DNA of 64,000 nucleotides from Heliocidaris tuberculata (Eukaryota; Echinodermata; Echinoidea; Camarodonta; Echinometridae). Below the pieces are notes generated by a model, which saw only the letters and a list, made by a program, of their open reading frames with translations, did not search any database and had not been told where the DNA came from. The stretch covers positions 5,342,441-5,406,440 of the forward strand of contig CM046847.1 of the NCBI GenBank assembly GCA_025618425.1, given 5' to 3'. How positions within the stretch are numbered: the stretch's first letter is position 1; every line of letters begins with the position of its first letter. A program made the position numbers and the translations under genes. Positions 10,948-22,872 of the stretch are shown here, piece by piece.

Positions 10948-12610
10948 GATTCAAGATTCAAGATTCAAGATTCATTTATTTTTCGATACCAATTCATAAA
11001 TCATATAAAGTATTTACATTGTAGAAGAAACTCATCATTCAAACATAACGCAAATGAACTTTGTTTTACATATTGTTTTCTAAAATAAATATTATAACAG
11101 AGAGAGGTGTACACACGTTTCAATTGTTTCTTGATAATAATAATCATCGAAAAGGTAACGAAAGGGAACTAGCAAAGAAGCGGATCTTGTAAATAGCATG
11201 TTCCCAATTAAAAATCATTATAATTATACACATGATTTAAAAATCTGTTCGTTGGTTTGTTTGTTTTGTTTTGTTTTTACATATAGTATACGTTAACTAA
11301 CTTAATTAATAAACACACAAAGGCTCACCTAAATGAAGAAGCAGATGGGGAGGGACAGGTTGATAGAGAAAAAGAGATGAAATCAGGAAAGGGAGTAAGA
11401 GAGGGGGAATAATTTTTTTTTTTTTTAAACATAAAACATAAAATAAAGAGGGGGATCAGGATCAAACTTCCGCGTGTGGCTTGTATCCGGGATATTTTTG
11501 GAGGGTTGGCTTTTCCTTGAATGTTAGATGTTTTAATTTTCTTTTAAACGTATGATTATTAGGAGTTTCAATAATATTTTGGGGAAGGGAATTCCGAAGT
11601 TTAGGTCCAGTTATTGTGAAAATTTTATTGGCAAAGAGGGTTCTTGTTCGCGGCAGGCGATAGCGGCTACAGCCTGTCTGGTAGGGTAAGAGTAATGTTT
11701 ATTATTGGATGTAAACATAGAGTAAAGTAAATAAGGTTCGTACGACTTTAACTTGTGCATAAACAAGCCTAACTGTAATTCGGTAATTTTGAGGATTTTG
11801 TGTTGATGGAAGAGAGTATTCGTGTGAGAGCGATAACTAGTATGACATACGACTCTTAGTGCTTTTTTCTGGAGTAAAAGTATACGCTCTAAAATGTGCC
11901 TTTGCAGAGTTGCCCCAAGCTACGATCCCATAAGTAATGTGTGGAAGTACCAGTGTGGAGTATAATGTGAATAGTGTGTGTGGAGGAAAAGTGTTACTAA
12001 GTTTATTGATTATGCCAATATTTCTCGAAATTATACTACATATCTTATCGATTTGGGGTTTCCATGTAAGCTTTTCGTCAATTATTAATCCAAGAAATTT
12101 CATGTTATTCACTCTATCGATGTTAGTGTTGTTAAGTATGATTTGTCCTGGGAGGTTTTTTAATGAATTGCTAAATAACATATAACTGGTCTTTTGTAGG
12201 TTCAGTGAAAGCTTGTTTGCTTTAATCCAGTCTGCAACTAGGTTTAACTCGTTATTTACAGTTTTAAGTAGATATTCCGGATTGCGATGAGAAAAAAATA
12301 GATTAGAATCATCTGCGAATAATATGAATGATAACAGGTTTGAGGATTTGTGGAAGTCATTTATATATATTAAGAAAAGTAAGGGACCTAAGAGTGAACC
12401 TTGTGGTACTCCACAATTTACCTTTTCTGTTTTGGAAGAGTGGTTATTAAAGTGTACAAATTGCTTCCTATTTTGAAGGTAGTTTCTAAACCACTCCAAG
12501 GCCTTCCCTCTCATCCCACAGTGATTTAGCTTATAAAGCAGGATGCTGTGGTCAATAGTGTCGAAAGCCTTGGAGAGGTCTAGAAACACTCCGACAGTGT
12601 GGAGAAAATT
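10948..12610 (-). mobile_element. 5'-truncated non-LTR retrotransposon (CR1/L2/Jockey-like group)
   Basis: Read on the - strand, 12605 to about 11462 encodes the 3' half of a reverse transcriptase. DLSKAFDTIDHS, GVPQGSLLGP and the FADD catalytic box are visible, followed by the thumb and a C-terminal GPKLRNSLP segment. A single-base frameshift near 11906 separates the two parts. The 3' end carries three and a half copies of a 7-base unit ('gattcaa' on the + strand, 10948-10974), typical of the short tandem tails of L2/CR1-like LINEs. Endonuclease and ORF1 are missing, so it is a dead 5'-truncated copy. The exact clade is not resolved. Confidence 0.85.
11837..12605 (-). pseudogene. LINE reverse transcriptase fragment
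   Basis: This open stretch covers RT from DLSKAFD through FADD to a WGN motif and is the longest intact part of the decayed LINE. The frame is lost near 11906, and the homologous C-terminal part continues in another frame down to a TGA at 11464-11462. Residues upstream of about 12605 are not RT-like and derive from the flanking inverted repeat. Confidence 0.8.
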
Positions 12611-12611
12611 G

Positions 12612-14130
12612 TCCACTTTCAAGGAAATTTCTTTTGGGTAAAAATAAGGAACTTTGAAAGTGTCAAGGACATTATTTAGAAAGTTAAACAATTCAAGGAA
12701 ATTCAAGGAAAAATTGAAGAAACATCCAGGAAATTCAAAGAAAATCAAAGTTCAGGAAATACTGAAAAGTGAAAATTAAAGTAAAATATGGAAAATAAAG
12801 CATGATTGCAGAATGATTAATAAATGAAATTTTGGACACAATATTCAGTTACTGGTAGTCTGATCCATAATAATAATAATAACATAATAACGGGGGATAA
12901 CAATAATATTGTTAATCATAATGATAACTAGGAAGAAGGCGTAGAAAATTGTATTCGAAAATCATTTTTGCTCGTGATTTTTGTGCTGTTTTAAAAAACA
13001 CAGATACAAACAAGGACCAAAGCAGTGGCGTAACTGGACCTTGGCTTGTGGGGGGGGGGGCACATCTGAGACAAAATCCTTTTCCAGGACATAATTTGAG
13101 TCGGAAGGGTTCGGGGGGGGGGTAAGGATCGGATGTACCTTTAAAGGGCAGAAAGCACATTGTTATAGGTCCTCCAAAAAGAAAAAGATCCTACAAAGTT
13201 ATACATTTTGAAAAATTTACATTTTAGTCATTTTATGTGCTGGAGAGAATAGGAAAGTTGACTGCCGCTACATCACAGTGACTGTACCGATTCGGCTAAT
13301 TTGAAATTCCCTTATATATATTGTGAGTACAACTTTTAAAAAATCACACCTTTCTTATCGCTTGCCCGATTTTGATCAAATTTTCACCATTTTGCTTCTC
13401 TGATTATTCTGCTTTCACACAAATCAAATTATTACATAAAAGTTGCATTTCCCTTTAACCGACATATTCATAATTCGCAATATGTGCTTTTGAATTCATT
13501 TTATTTCTCGTCTCGTAGATATTTGGGAGCGAAGTTAGTGAGCAAAAAATTTGGCCTTATGACGTTTTGATTGAAGTGTTTGGACAGGTTTGATTCTTTA
13601 TCATGAATAAACTAATGATTTATATGTTTGTATGTTATTACTTCGAAATAATTGCTCCATAATGATTGAAAGAATCAGTCATTTTATTTTCATGGTTGAA
13701 AATCTGTCGGGAGGGGGGAGGGACAAGGGGAGCAATTTACCCCCCCCCCCCCTTCAGATACGTTAGAGGACTTGTTTGTAGATCCTCACCGACTTCATGT
13801 CACACACATGGTTCTCAAGACAAGACGTGATCAGACCATAATATAGAGTCTAGTTATAGTTCTACTCGTAAACTCTATGGATCAGACTACCGGTAACTGA
13901 ATATTGTGTCCAAAATTTCATTTATTCATTCTACAATCATGCTTTATTTTCCATATTTTACTTTAATTTTCACTTTTCAGTATTTCCTTAACTTTGATTT
14001 TCTTTGATTTTCCTGGATGTTTCTTCAATTTTTCCTTGAATTTCCTTGAATTTTTCAACTTCCTTTAATAATGTCCTTGACACTTTCAAAGTTCCTTGTT
14101 ATCCCCGAAAGAAATTTCCTTGAAAGTGGA
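12612..14130. repeat. Inverted repeat with about 257-bp arms and a 1-kb spacer
   Basis: 12612-12869 is the approximate reverse complement of 13873-14130, including reiterated 'aaggaaattcaagg' units and the inner end 'gtagtctgatccata'. The spacer (12870-13872) is AT-rich with three G/C homopolymer runs. The left arm is cut by the LINE. No gene is seen in the spacer. Confidence 0.75.
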
Positions 14131-14484
14131 AGCCCTGGTTTGATATCAAACAAATCTGTGTGTCCTGTGTAGAACCATTATAGGCCAACCGTCCGCTTCG
14201 ATGGTGCCTTCAGTTCCGGCGAAGTTCTCGCGCTTGGGCACTTAGGTCTTACAGCTTATCTTATGAATAATTCATGAGAATTTGCGTTTAACATGTGTGG
14301 AAAAAAATTCGTAGCCAGCCCTCGTAAATGCTCCGATGAACATGTTTTGAGATAGACTTGACCTTATACAATTGCTGTATTTCTGTGACCTAGTGATGAA
14401 CTTAACTGTGACATGCATTGTGCTATTCAGTGCAGACAACGTGCATTCGAATAATACGTATAATATACACACAGTATTGTGGTC

Positions 14485-14492
14485 TTTTTAAA
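14485..14492 (+). promoter_or_regulatory. Possible TATA-like box of P450 copy 2
   Basis: 'tttttaaa' lies 89 bases before the ATG, in a block shared with copy 1 (2499-2506). It is weak evidence by itself. Confidence 0.3.
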
Positions 14493-14580
14493 CGGGTCCT
14501 CTCTACTTCTTAGAGCTCGCTTAGTTGAAAAGTTATCAAACAAGGCTTCCAAAGCGATTTGCTTCCTTTGAGATCAAGTC

Positions 14581-17500
14581 ATGGAAACTGATAAGGATAA
14601 TAGTTTTATTTCCCTCGAAAATTATACGCTTGACAGTCAGGATGTCATCATTTTTGCGACAGTTCTCCTTTTCGTCCGGTGGCTTCTCCTATCCAAACGA
14701 TCCTACAACAGACGCATTAACCATGTCAACCAGTCTGCCCCTTCTTTACCATATCCACAAGGCCTACCTTTCTTTGGAAACATGTTCAGCTTCCGTACTG
14801 ACATGAGAGGCATCCTTCGCAAATGGACCAATGAAATCGGGGGTCTTTTCCGACTTCGAATCGGACCGAAGATGGATATTGTTGTGATCAGTGATGTCGA
14901 TGCGATGCAGGAAGCGTTTGTTGATCAAGCTGACGCGTTCTCGGATCGTACTCCTGCGCCATTGCTAGACGTTGCCATGGGCAAAGGAGGTAACTCTTTT
15001 TGAAAACTCTCTCTTCCGTCATTCTTGAACATAACATTTACAGGTTTTCAAACAGCCTTGAATTGAACGAAATTATATGAGAGTATAGTATGAAACTAAT
15101 TTGGCAACCGTAGCTCAAAATGGACAAAAAATATCCATGCTAGTTCCCTTGACCCAGCCAAACAACTCCAAACTTAAACATGCATAATTATAATGCCATT
15201 CTACAGGAATAACAAAAAATACCCAGTATAAAAAGTAAGGAAACTCGACTTTGATCAATTATTTCTTTAAAAATATAACAATATAGGTCATATTGAGTAT
15301 CATTTTAAAGCTTGGATAATTCCCTATAAAACCATAACATACTTGATATGATTTGATAAATGGGACGTGTGCAGGCGGCGTAAATAAGGGGAAGGGTCAA
15401 TAAGGAAATGTTGCAAAATGAGCGACATTTTGACTTTAAGTATACTTGATGATGTTCGTACAAATTGTTTTTGAATTTGAATTCATAATATTTCGCTAAG
15501 TAAACCTCAATTTCAAAAGACGTCTGAACATTTTTCAAAAACAGAAGGGGTTATTTTTATTCTTTTGTTAATTATTGGATGGGGGGGGGGGGAGATATCC
15601 AACATTCAAAGTCATCTGAACACAATAACATAACGAGGAAAATTTTCTTTGTGTTAATGATTGCATTAGTGGGCTCTACAAGGACATTCTTATCGGTAAA
15701 GATTCTTTGCTGTATTTCATTAATTTCATAAAACCTTGTAGTGAGTGATTGTCCACTTACTGGTTACTCTTCCAACTGCATCATGACAAGAATGACAGAT
15801 CTTAATAGGGCCCGTGCCATTGGGCAGATTGAAGGTCACTCACTCACTCACTCACTACAAGGCATTTAATGAAATTAATGATATACAGCAATTTTCAGCA
15901 ATGAGAATGACCCCAATAATCCAATCATTAACACAAGAAAGAAAATTGTCCCCGTTGTGTTATTGTTTTCAGATGACTTTGAATGTTGGATATCCTCCCC
16001 CCCCCCCCCCATCCAATAATTAACAAAAGAATAAAAATAACCCCTTCTGTGTTTGCAATGTTCAGATGTCTTATAAAATTGATGTCTACTTGGCGAATGA
16101 TTATGAATTCAAATCCTCAAACAATTTGTACGAACATCATCAAGTATACCCAAAGCCAAAATATTGCCCATTTTCCAATATTTCCTTTTTTACCCTTCCC
16201 TTCATTTACGCCGCCCGCACACGCCCCATTCAGCAAACCATATCATGTATGTTATGGTTTGATAGGGAATTATCCAAGCTTTAAACCGATACTCAATACG
16301 ACCTACATGTATATTGTTCTCATTTTAAAGAAATATAATCGATCAAAATGGAGTTTCCTTACTTTTTGTGCTGGGTACATATATAGACACGAAATCCTCC
16401 CATGCATTTCTTCGGCTGGTACGTACAACTTTTCGAAACGTGAACCGGTTTGTCCCGAAGGAATCATAGATTTACGCTAATCATCTTAGCTGATCTTGCC
16501 GTAAGTGATGGCGTCGTCAGGCAGTAGTCGGTAGCACTTCTCAGCTGAGGTTCCTAGCTGGGTAGCGCCATATTGTAACAATGGTAACTATAGGTTTGTT
16601 CGTGTGCAACGCTTACGCATCATTATCATCATCATCGTCGTCATCATCATCATCGTTGGAACCATTGGCGGAAATATGCAGGAAATTCTTTTCATCGGGG
16701 GGGGGGGTGGTATTCTAACAAAAGGTTGCCGCCCCCCCCCCCCCACCCCCGATGAATAGAATTGCGTAACACTGATTGGAACCAAACGTACTGTCCACGG
16801 ATAACTCGCATTCGTGCGGCGTATGCAAGCTGTCACTTGCTCAGTGAGATTTTTGAAGGCGCCCTCGATCTAGCAACCCGATGACGCCATCACTTTAAGA
16901 GCTTAAATATGTCAACCAAATTTTGCTATCATTTCCTGTCTCTCGTCTCTTCCAAAGGCAGCTCATTCTTTGCGTCTGGTAACAAGTGGAAGAATCTCCG
17001 GCGGTTCGGGCACAGAGCCTTGAGAGTTTTCGGACTTGGTCAAAGGAGTATGGAGAACAGAGTCATAGAAGAAGGGCGAATTCTTTTACAGACGTGTGAG
17101 ATGAAGGAAGGGTGCCCATTCAATCCTAAACTGCTTATTACAAAAGCAGTTGGCAACATCGTCACAAGGTATTACCTCTGATAGTTAGCTGATCGTAAGT
17201 AAACCTTCGTAATCAGTTGTTGATTCCCGTATAGGCAGATCCATCTTAGGGTAGCCATAACGCCTCTACTGAGGAAGAAAAAAATAGGGATTTAAAAAGT
17301 TTTTCAGGGCAAAAAAGAAAACTTTGTTTTCCTGGAGTTGAACCCATGGAGAGCCATGACAATGTACAGTCTGACAATCTTGTCTCTCTCTCTCTCTCTT
17401 CCAGTTTTGGGCTTGGATTTCGATTCGACTACGGCGATCCGGTCTTTGCAAAACTCATCAGTGATTTCGGGCAAGTCTCAACAAGTTTTTCATTTTCGTC

Positions 17501-18179
17501 ATTCGGGAATATTTTCCCGCTCCTCTACTACACTCCACTGTACACCAACTTTCGACGCCCCATTCAGGATATTTTTACGTACATCAAGTCAGTCGTCAAA
17601 GAACACCGACAAAGTTTCGATCCCCTCGACGTCCGAGACATTGTCGACCTCCGATTGGCTGAGATAAAACAGCGGCGTGATCAAAATGGGATGGGTGCGA
17701 TTGAAGAGGACTCGGAATGGAAGCTCATATTTGAACTTTATGGTGCAGGCATGGCAACAACAAGTGAGACCTTACAATGGGCAATACTCATAGTGGCACA
17801 ACACCCACAACTTATGCAACAGGTAAAATTCAGAGTATGCATGGTGACAAATAGAGGGGGAAAACTCTATACGAAATAATATATACAAACAGCATTGGTA
17901 AAGTTCTTGTAGCGTTTTAGGTCTTTCAACCTCTGGGTTTCCTTTTTATTTTATTGACTCACACGACATATTTATATATATATACACCCATGTACGGTGT
18001 ATTTGGGAGACACTTTTTGTCTTATTTCTTTGTCCTCGTGTCTCCCTAATACACCTCGTGTCTCCCTCTTACACCAGTCCCTATTATGACGGAATAAACC
18101 TCATTGTTGTGTGTCTCCCTAATACACAATCCAGTGAAATATATTTACATATATATGTACACACACACACATACACACT

Positions 18180-18229
<50 letters not shown>

Positions 18230-21200
18230 TATGTACATATGTATGTATATACGTATACTAGGTGTTAAAAAAACAGTGGACACTTTTGATCGTTTATACC
18301 TCGTATCGGACTGAGGTTTTTACATTGTAAAGTTGAAGGATGTAAAATTTATTGGGAGCAAGTTTTATGACATTTCTCAGAATAATTTTCTTTAAATATT
18401 GCTCTGAATATTTCAGTAGATTCTGCTCTTTTTGAAAAATCAAGGCCACAAAATCTGTGTATCAGTAATTAATTTAGAACACAACAATTGCCATTGTGTG
18501 TTGCAGTTGTCATTTCTGCTAACCTGCTGCTGTCCAGTGTCATTAATGATTCATGACTCTGGGTTAAAAAGGTGTTCTGGAATTTCAACTGCAGTACACA
18601 ATAGTGTATCCAGATTTATTTATGCAGATTTCTTCTTTGAGCACCTAGTGACGAGCTATTCATTAACCTGCTTTTTATAAATGAGCCTCAATGCTTGGAA
18701 TCCAGTTTGCATACATTACTTGTTTCTATGTCTGGCAAGACTCCGGCAAGCTTTTAGATTGTCAAGAACAACCTTTGTTTGAAAGGTATGATAGAATTTG
18801 CATACATTACCGAAACGGTATATTGCAGCTCTTGGGGGCCGGGGGGGGGGGGGGGGCTCTGGGGACCAAACCCGCTGGCTTCGTTCGAGCTGACAAGATT
18901 TTCGTGAATGACATGGATGGTCTAAGTAACTTAAAGGGGTCAAATCTCATTATGTAAAATGGGGTGACTATTTTGGGGCAGGCCCCGGGCCTAATTGTTA
19001 TTTGCTGGCGCTGTAGAGCCATGAATTAGGACACCATAAATCATCTGAAACAGCTAGCCTATTTTTCCTAATTGCTGAGTTACTTAAAATGTCTGATTCA
19101 GGGTATGGATCTTCTTGATCGAAAACAACCTAGGGAGGAATTGTGGTTATAAGCCAGTTCGTAGATACAATCTGAGCATGAGCAGATAAAGGTCATTGGT
19201 ACCCGAATTGTAAAACCCACTGAGACGGGTACTGGATACATGCTCATGATAGTCATGTAATCATTATTTATGTATTTATCAGACTGAGGGACATTCTTTG
19301 ATACACAGCTGGAAGTATTCTTCTACAGTGGGCTGACAAAAGGTATTCATGAATCACCTTCACCCTTTTGGGCAGTGACTATTCTAAAAGGCACAAAGTA
19401 GGATATCTCTATGTGCAAAAGATATGTGGATTTTGGGGGGTCATTTGTAGCCAAGCTAACTCCGAACTGGTCTATTAGAACAGCCGCAAACGTTCTACGT
19501 ATAGCGACAACAACAAAAAACAAAACAACTCTGGGTTGACAACGAACTACAATCAATGGAATGCCTGTGATACGGACAGTTTGTAAATGCTATAAATCAT
19601 TCTCATCATAGATTTACAATATTGACACTCTAGTTGTACAGATTTACAGTTTATGTACAAATGATCTTCCTCAGTGTAGTCATAGGCACATTGACAATGT
19701 CTCCCCCCCCCCCCCCCATTCAATCGGATATAGATACAAAAGGAGATTGATGACGTCATCGGTGAAGGGCGATCGCCCAAACTTGCGGACCAGGCTGCAA
19801 TGCCCCTCACTGAAGCAACACTTATGGAAATATCTCGATTTCGCCCGGTTGCCCCTTTGGGAGCGCCTCGCTACACGACTAGAGACGCCATTGTACAGGG
19901 GTACCATATCCCCAAGGATACGAGTAAGTACACATTAGAACTGCAATGACCAGGGGACGTCAAAGTTCTTCCACAATGCCCCCTTTCATTCGGAAAACGT
20001 CCTCCATATTCCATTTTCATATACCTCTGTTCCGTGGCTGATTCAAAATGTTTTCATGTCATGTTTGTAACTTCATTATGTTCACCAAACTATGATTCCA
20101 GGGCCCCATATTATAAAGAGTTGCGATTGATTGCATCTTAAAATTAATCGCAACTGTGTGCTTAAAGATATAGAAATTGCGAATCAATAGACCGGTTCGG
20201 TAATGTATTCAAATTTTATACATACCTTTCAAACAAAGGTTGTTCTTGACAACCTGAAAGCTTGCCCGAGGCTTGCCGGACATAGCCAATTAGCAACGAG
20301 TAATGTATGTAAACTGGATTTCAAGCATTGATTGAGGCTCATTTATAAAAAGCAGGTTAATGGAATAGCTCGTCACTAGGTGCTCAGAGAAGAAATGTGC
20401 ATAAATTTGTATACTTTACAGAACCGGTCTATTGCAAATATCTACAGTTAAATTTATCTTAGTTTTGGTTGAATATACGAAGACAGTATTAACCTCTCCT
20501 TTGCCAATGTTTGCCATTACATGTAGGTTTACGAACAGTTAATATGAATGACCTTTCAAGATTCAGATTTAGGGTTTTACCTTTTCTAAAATTTGGTTTT
20601 AATTGTCTTCTGTAGAAACATCCTCACAGTGTATGTACCTGTTTCTGTTTGAGGAAGAAACAAATTAATTTAGGCCAAAAATGAAAAATTGCTTTTCGAG
20701 TATTTCTTAATCGTAAAGAATTTTCTGCCAACCTATTGGCATTTTTTAATACAAAAATTAATGTTCTTTTGTTCATAATTACACATTTCTGAGGGTGTAA
20801 CGGCTATGTTACTGTCATTTTATAATAAAGGTCAACGTTCTCTAATTGCACTTGCAATCGTTGTCATCATTTTATTTTTTTAGGCCCGAATTCACAAAGG
20901 AGGTTTGGTTTAAACCATGGCTTAAACCCCCTCCTGGGGTTTTTAAGCGTATGTGCGCACGGAATCCGATCCAATCATGTTTTCTTTGAGCGCGCGCATG
21001 GGCAATGTGCGCTTATTTACGCTTATTTTAGTACGCTTACGAAGGTTTAAAACTTACCCATGGTTTAAACCTCCTTTGTGATTTCGGGCCTTAATGTCTA
21101 AACTGACACTCTAATCAACAGGTTTAATTTCATTATTATCTTGATTTTTTAATTTTTTTTCATTAGTCATAATTTTATTTAGAGTTCTCCACACGTTCTC

Positions 21201-22455
21201 CAATTCGGCAATATGAATGTTTTATTCAATTTCTTTCTAGTTGTTTCGATGAACTTGTGGGAGACACTAAACAGTCCAAAGTACTGGAACAAGCCTGATG
21301 AATTCAACCCGTATCGTTTCTTGAGCGAGGACAGACAAAGCATCGTGAATCACCGCGCTCACATCCCATTCGGAATTGGTAAGAAGTCAAGTAAAATCAG
21401 AAACGGAAGAACACCATCTGCTTTTTGCGCAGTATTTAAGGAATGTAAATGAGGAGTAATTTTTGCAGAAGGAACGCTCCACAACCCTGGTCACGTAGCT
21501 TTTGCGCTTTATGTTACCTTGGCTAACTTGTGTTTTGTTGAAGTACATAGACTACTGACAGACGATAGAGCAGGAAAGGTCATTTCTCAACACAAATTTC
21601 CCAATTCTAGGATAACTACCCCTCAACTACCATCCCGGACTATGACAACTTCCCCTAGACAAGTAGCCTGTAACAGTGTTGTAGGTCTCGTCTCCGTCTC
21701 GAGAACCGTTTTTATAGGGTCTCAGTCTCGGACCTCAAAGTCTCAGTCTCGGAAAGGAAAGTCTCTGTCTCTAGAGGTATCGGTCTCGGAAGAGGTGGTC
21801 TCTGTGTCAGTCTAGGTCTTAGTCTCGGACCTTGAGGTCTCGACTACATGCAACACCCTTTGGTAGTTTTCCAATAGACGTAGTTTTGACGAGGAGTTGT
21901 CCGGGGATCGGTAATCGAGGTTTATAGATGTCCGGGGTGATAGTCCAGGGTAGTCAGTCGTCCGGGAAGTGGTATACTCCGATAGTCGCCTGGACATGAA
22001 ACAGTGTTTCCTGATGTGGCAAGAAGTGATATCGTTTAATGGTGTGGTCTATCAAACTCGCCAAGAATTTCCCGGCATCTATGATAAATTTCGCTTGAAC
22101 TGTTTAAGGAAGTTGGATTTTTTTCTATAAAAATTAATGAGCCATAATATGCCGTGAGTTGACAAAAACCGAACCGATAGCGGGATTTTAAAACCTATTA
22201 GCACATTTGCATTTCTTTTGAATTAACCTCTTCTTCTGTGTCTTTATCGTGTCATTATCACCACAAGGTCTCCGTGTGTGTCTGGGTGAAAAGTTGGTAT
22301 TAAAGATGGAACTTTTCATTATCTTCACAAGTCTACTACAGAGATTCACGTTTCGACTGGCAGACGACAGTCTCTCGGTTGGCATGAAGGGCAAGGCGGG
22401 AATCACTTACACTCCTCTCGATTACAACATTATTCTAGAAAAACGTCACGTGTGA
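14581..22455 (+). CDS. Cytochrome P450, CYP2 clan, tandem copy 2, intact
   Basis: Six exons with GT/AG borders join in frame: 14581-14989, 16958-17168, 17405-17822, 19734-19923, 21241-21378 and 22268-22455. They encode 517 residues, normal for the family. Expected product: an ER-anchored haem monooxygenase using NADPH-P450 reductase. Visible features are a hydrophobic anchor near residues 18-38, a proline-rich hinge (APSLPYPQGLP), W147/R151 of the C-helix, I-helix AGMATT at 321-326, ExxR at 378-381, NPYRF in exon 5, and the haem loop FGIGLRVCLG with C460 as thiolate ligand. The usual I-helix acidic residue is alanine here. One extra codon follows the haem loop (KLVLKME; copy 1 has KLAKME). 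The start is the first ATG with the anchor in frame and is conserved in copy 1. Steroid, sterol or xenobiotic oxidation are all possible; the substrate cannot be read from sequence. Confidence 0.9.
15222..16375. mobile_element. 1154-bp foldback element in intron 1 of P450 copy 2
   Basis: The ends 'cccagtataaaaagtaagg' and its near complement are each flanked by TA (15220-15221 and 16376-16377). The arms are about 550 bases each and complementary with scattered mismatches, including a poly-G run (15580s) facing a poly-C run (about 16000). The short centre near 15770-15820 includes '(actc)n'. Copy 1 has a short intron 1 without it, so it is a private insertion. The TA duplication points to a Tc1/mariner-type transposase in trans. 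Apparent frames inside occur on both arms and are not genes. Confidence 0.85.
16665..16775. mobile_element. 111-bp mini-element with 9-bp target duplication
   Basis: It is flanked by 'ttggaacca' at 16656-16664 and 16776-16784. The interior folds back: 'ttcatcggggg' with a G run faces a C run ending 'cccccgatgaa'. It lies in intron 1 of P450 copy 2. It resembles other elements here with 'cagtggcgta'-like ends. Confidence 0.65.
18151..18226. repeat. Compound (CA)n-(TA)n microsatellite
   Basis: Alternating purine-pyrimidine tract in intron 3 of P450 copy 2. It is unremarkable apart from length. Confidence 0.9.
18599..18825 (-). mobile_element. MITE 'caatagaccggtt' family, inverted copy
   Basis: This is the reverse complement of 20185-20434, with about 85-90 percent similarity by eye. 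It lies in intron 3 of P450 copy 2. Its partner is in intron 4 in the opposite orientation, so the two can pair around exon 4. Confidence 0.75.
19151..19470. mobile_element. Private insertion in intron 3 of P450 copy 2
   Basis: The sequence 'gaggaattgtggtta...tagaacagccgcaaac' is continuous in copy 1 (about 6190-6220) but is interrupted here by about 320 bases whose ends read 'ccagttcg' and 'cgaactgg'. It is non-coding and of unknown family. Confidence 0.65.
20185..20434 (+). mobile_element. MITE 'caatagaccggtt' family, 250 bp
   Basis: Terminal inverted repeats are 'caatagaccggttc' (20185-20198) and 'gaaccggtctattg' (20421-20434). It inserted into intron 4 of P450 copy 2 and is absent from copy 1. 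A second copy in opposite orientation is at 18599-18825. Confidence 0.8.
20882..21091. mobile_element. MITE family 'gcccgaattcacaaagg', copy 2
   Basis: This is the orthologue, within the duplication, of the element at 7803-8008, in intron 4 of P450 copy 2. The ends are inverted and the core is the same. Confidence 0.85.
21682..21845. repeat. GGTCTC-type tandem repeat, copy 2
   Basis: Counterpart of 8617-8770 in intron 5 of P450 copy 2, with different unit order and number. Confidence 0.7.
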
Positions 22456-22866
22456 ATCGGAGAAGAGGTTTTATCTACAACACGTTTTAGCCTTTAAAAG
22501 TGAACACTCTGTTTTTATCTTTTTATTTGATATTTTTTCACATTGTATTTCTATTTCTTATCATCATCATAATCATTATGTGACGGCCGCAGTCAAGATG
22601 GAATTCACTCTTCGACGCCACTCGCTCTTTTCTGTCATGATCTTAAGAATATCTTCTATCTCAAAGAGTGTGTGCAGTTATGCCAATGAAGTTCTGGGGG
22701 CGTCGGTTCCTGTTTGGGGAGGGCATCCTCCAGTAGATGACGTCTGACAGAACCTGGTCTTTATAGCTCTATAGCAATGACTAGCAAGGCGTGCTCTGCG
22801 TTGAGCAAAAACTATTTCTTAAATCACACAATCATAATATAAGAAAAGTGTCTATAAACATGATAA

Positions 22867-22872
22867 AATAAA
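22867..22872 (+). promoter_or_regulatory. Possible polyadenylation signal of P450 copy 2
   Basis: 'aataaa' lies 412 bases after the stop codon. It is the first canonical hexamer I noticed downstream. This is a weak prediction. Confidence 0.3.

Noticed and set aside
15814..16480. Frames of 70-165 codons in P450 copy 2 intron 1
   Set aside because: They lie in the arms of the foldback element, where mirrored frames occur in both arms.
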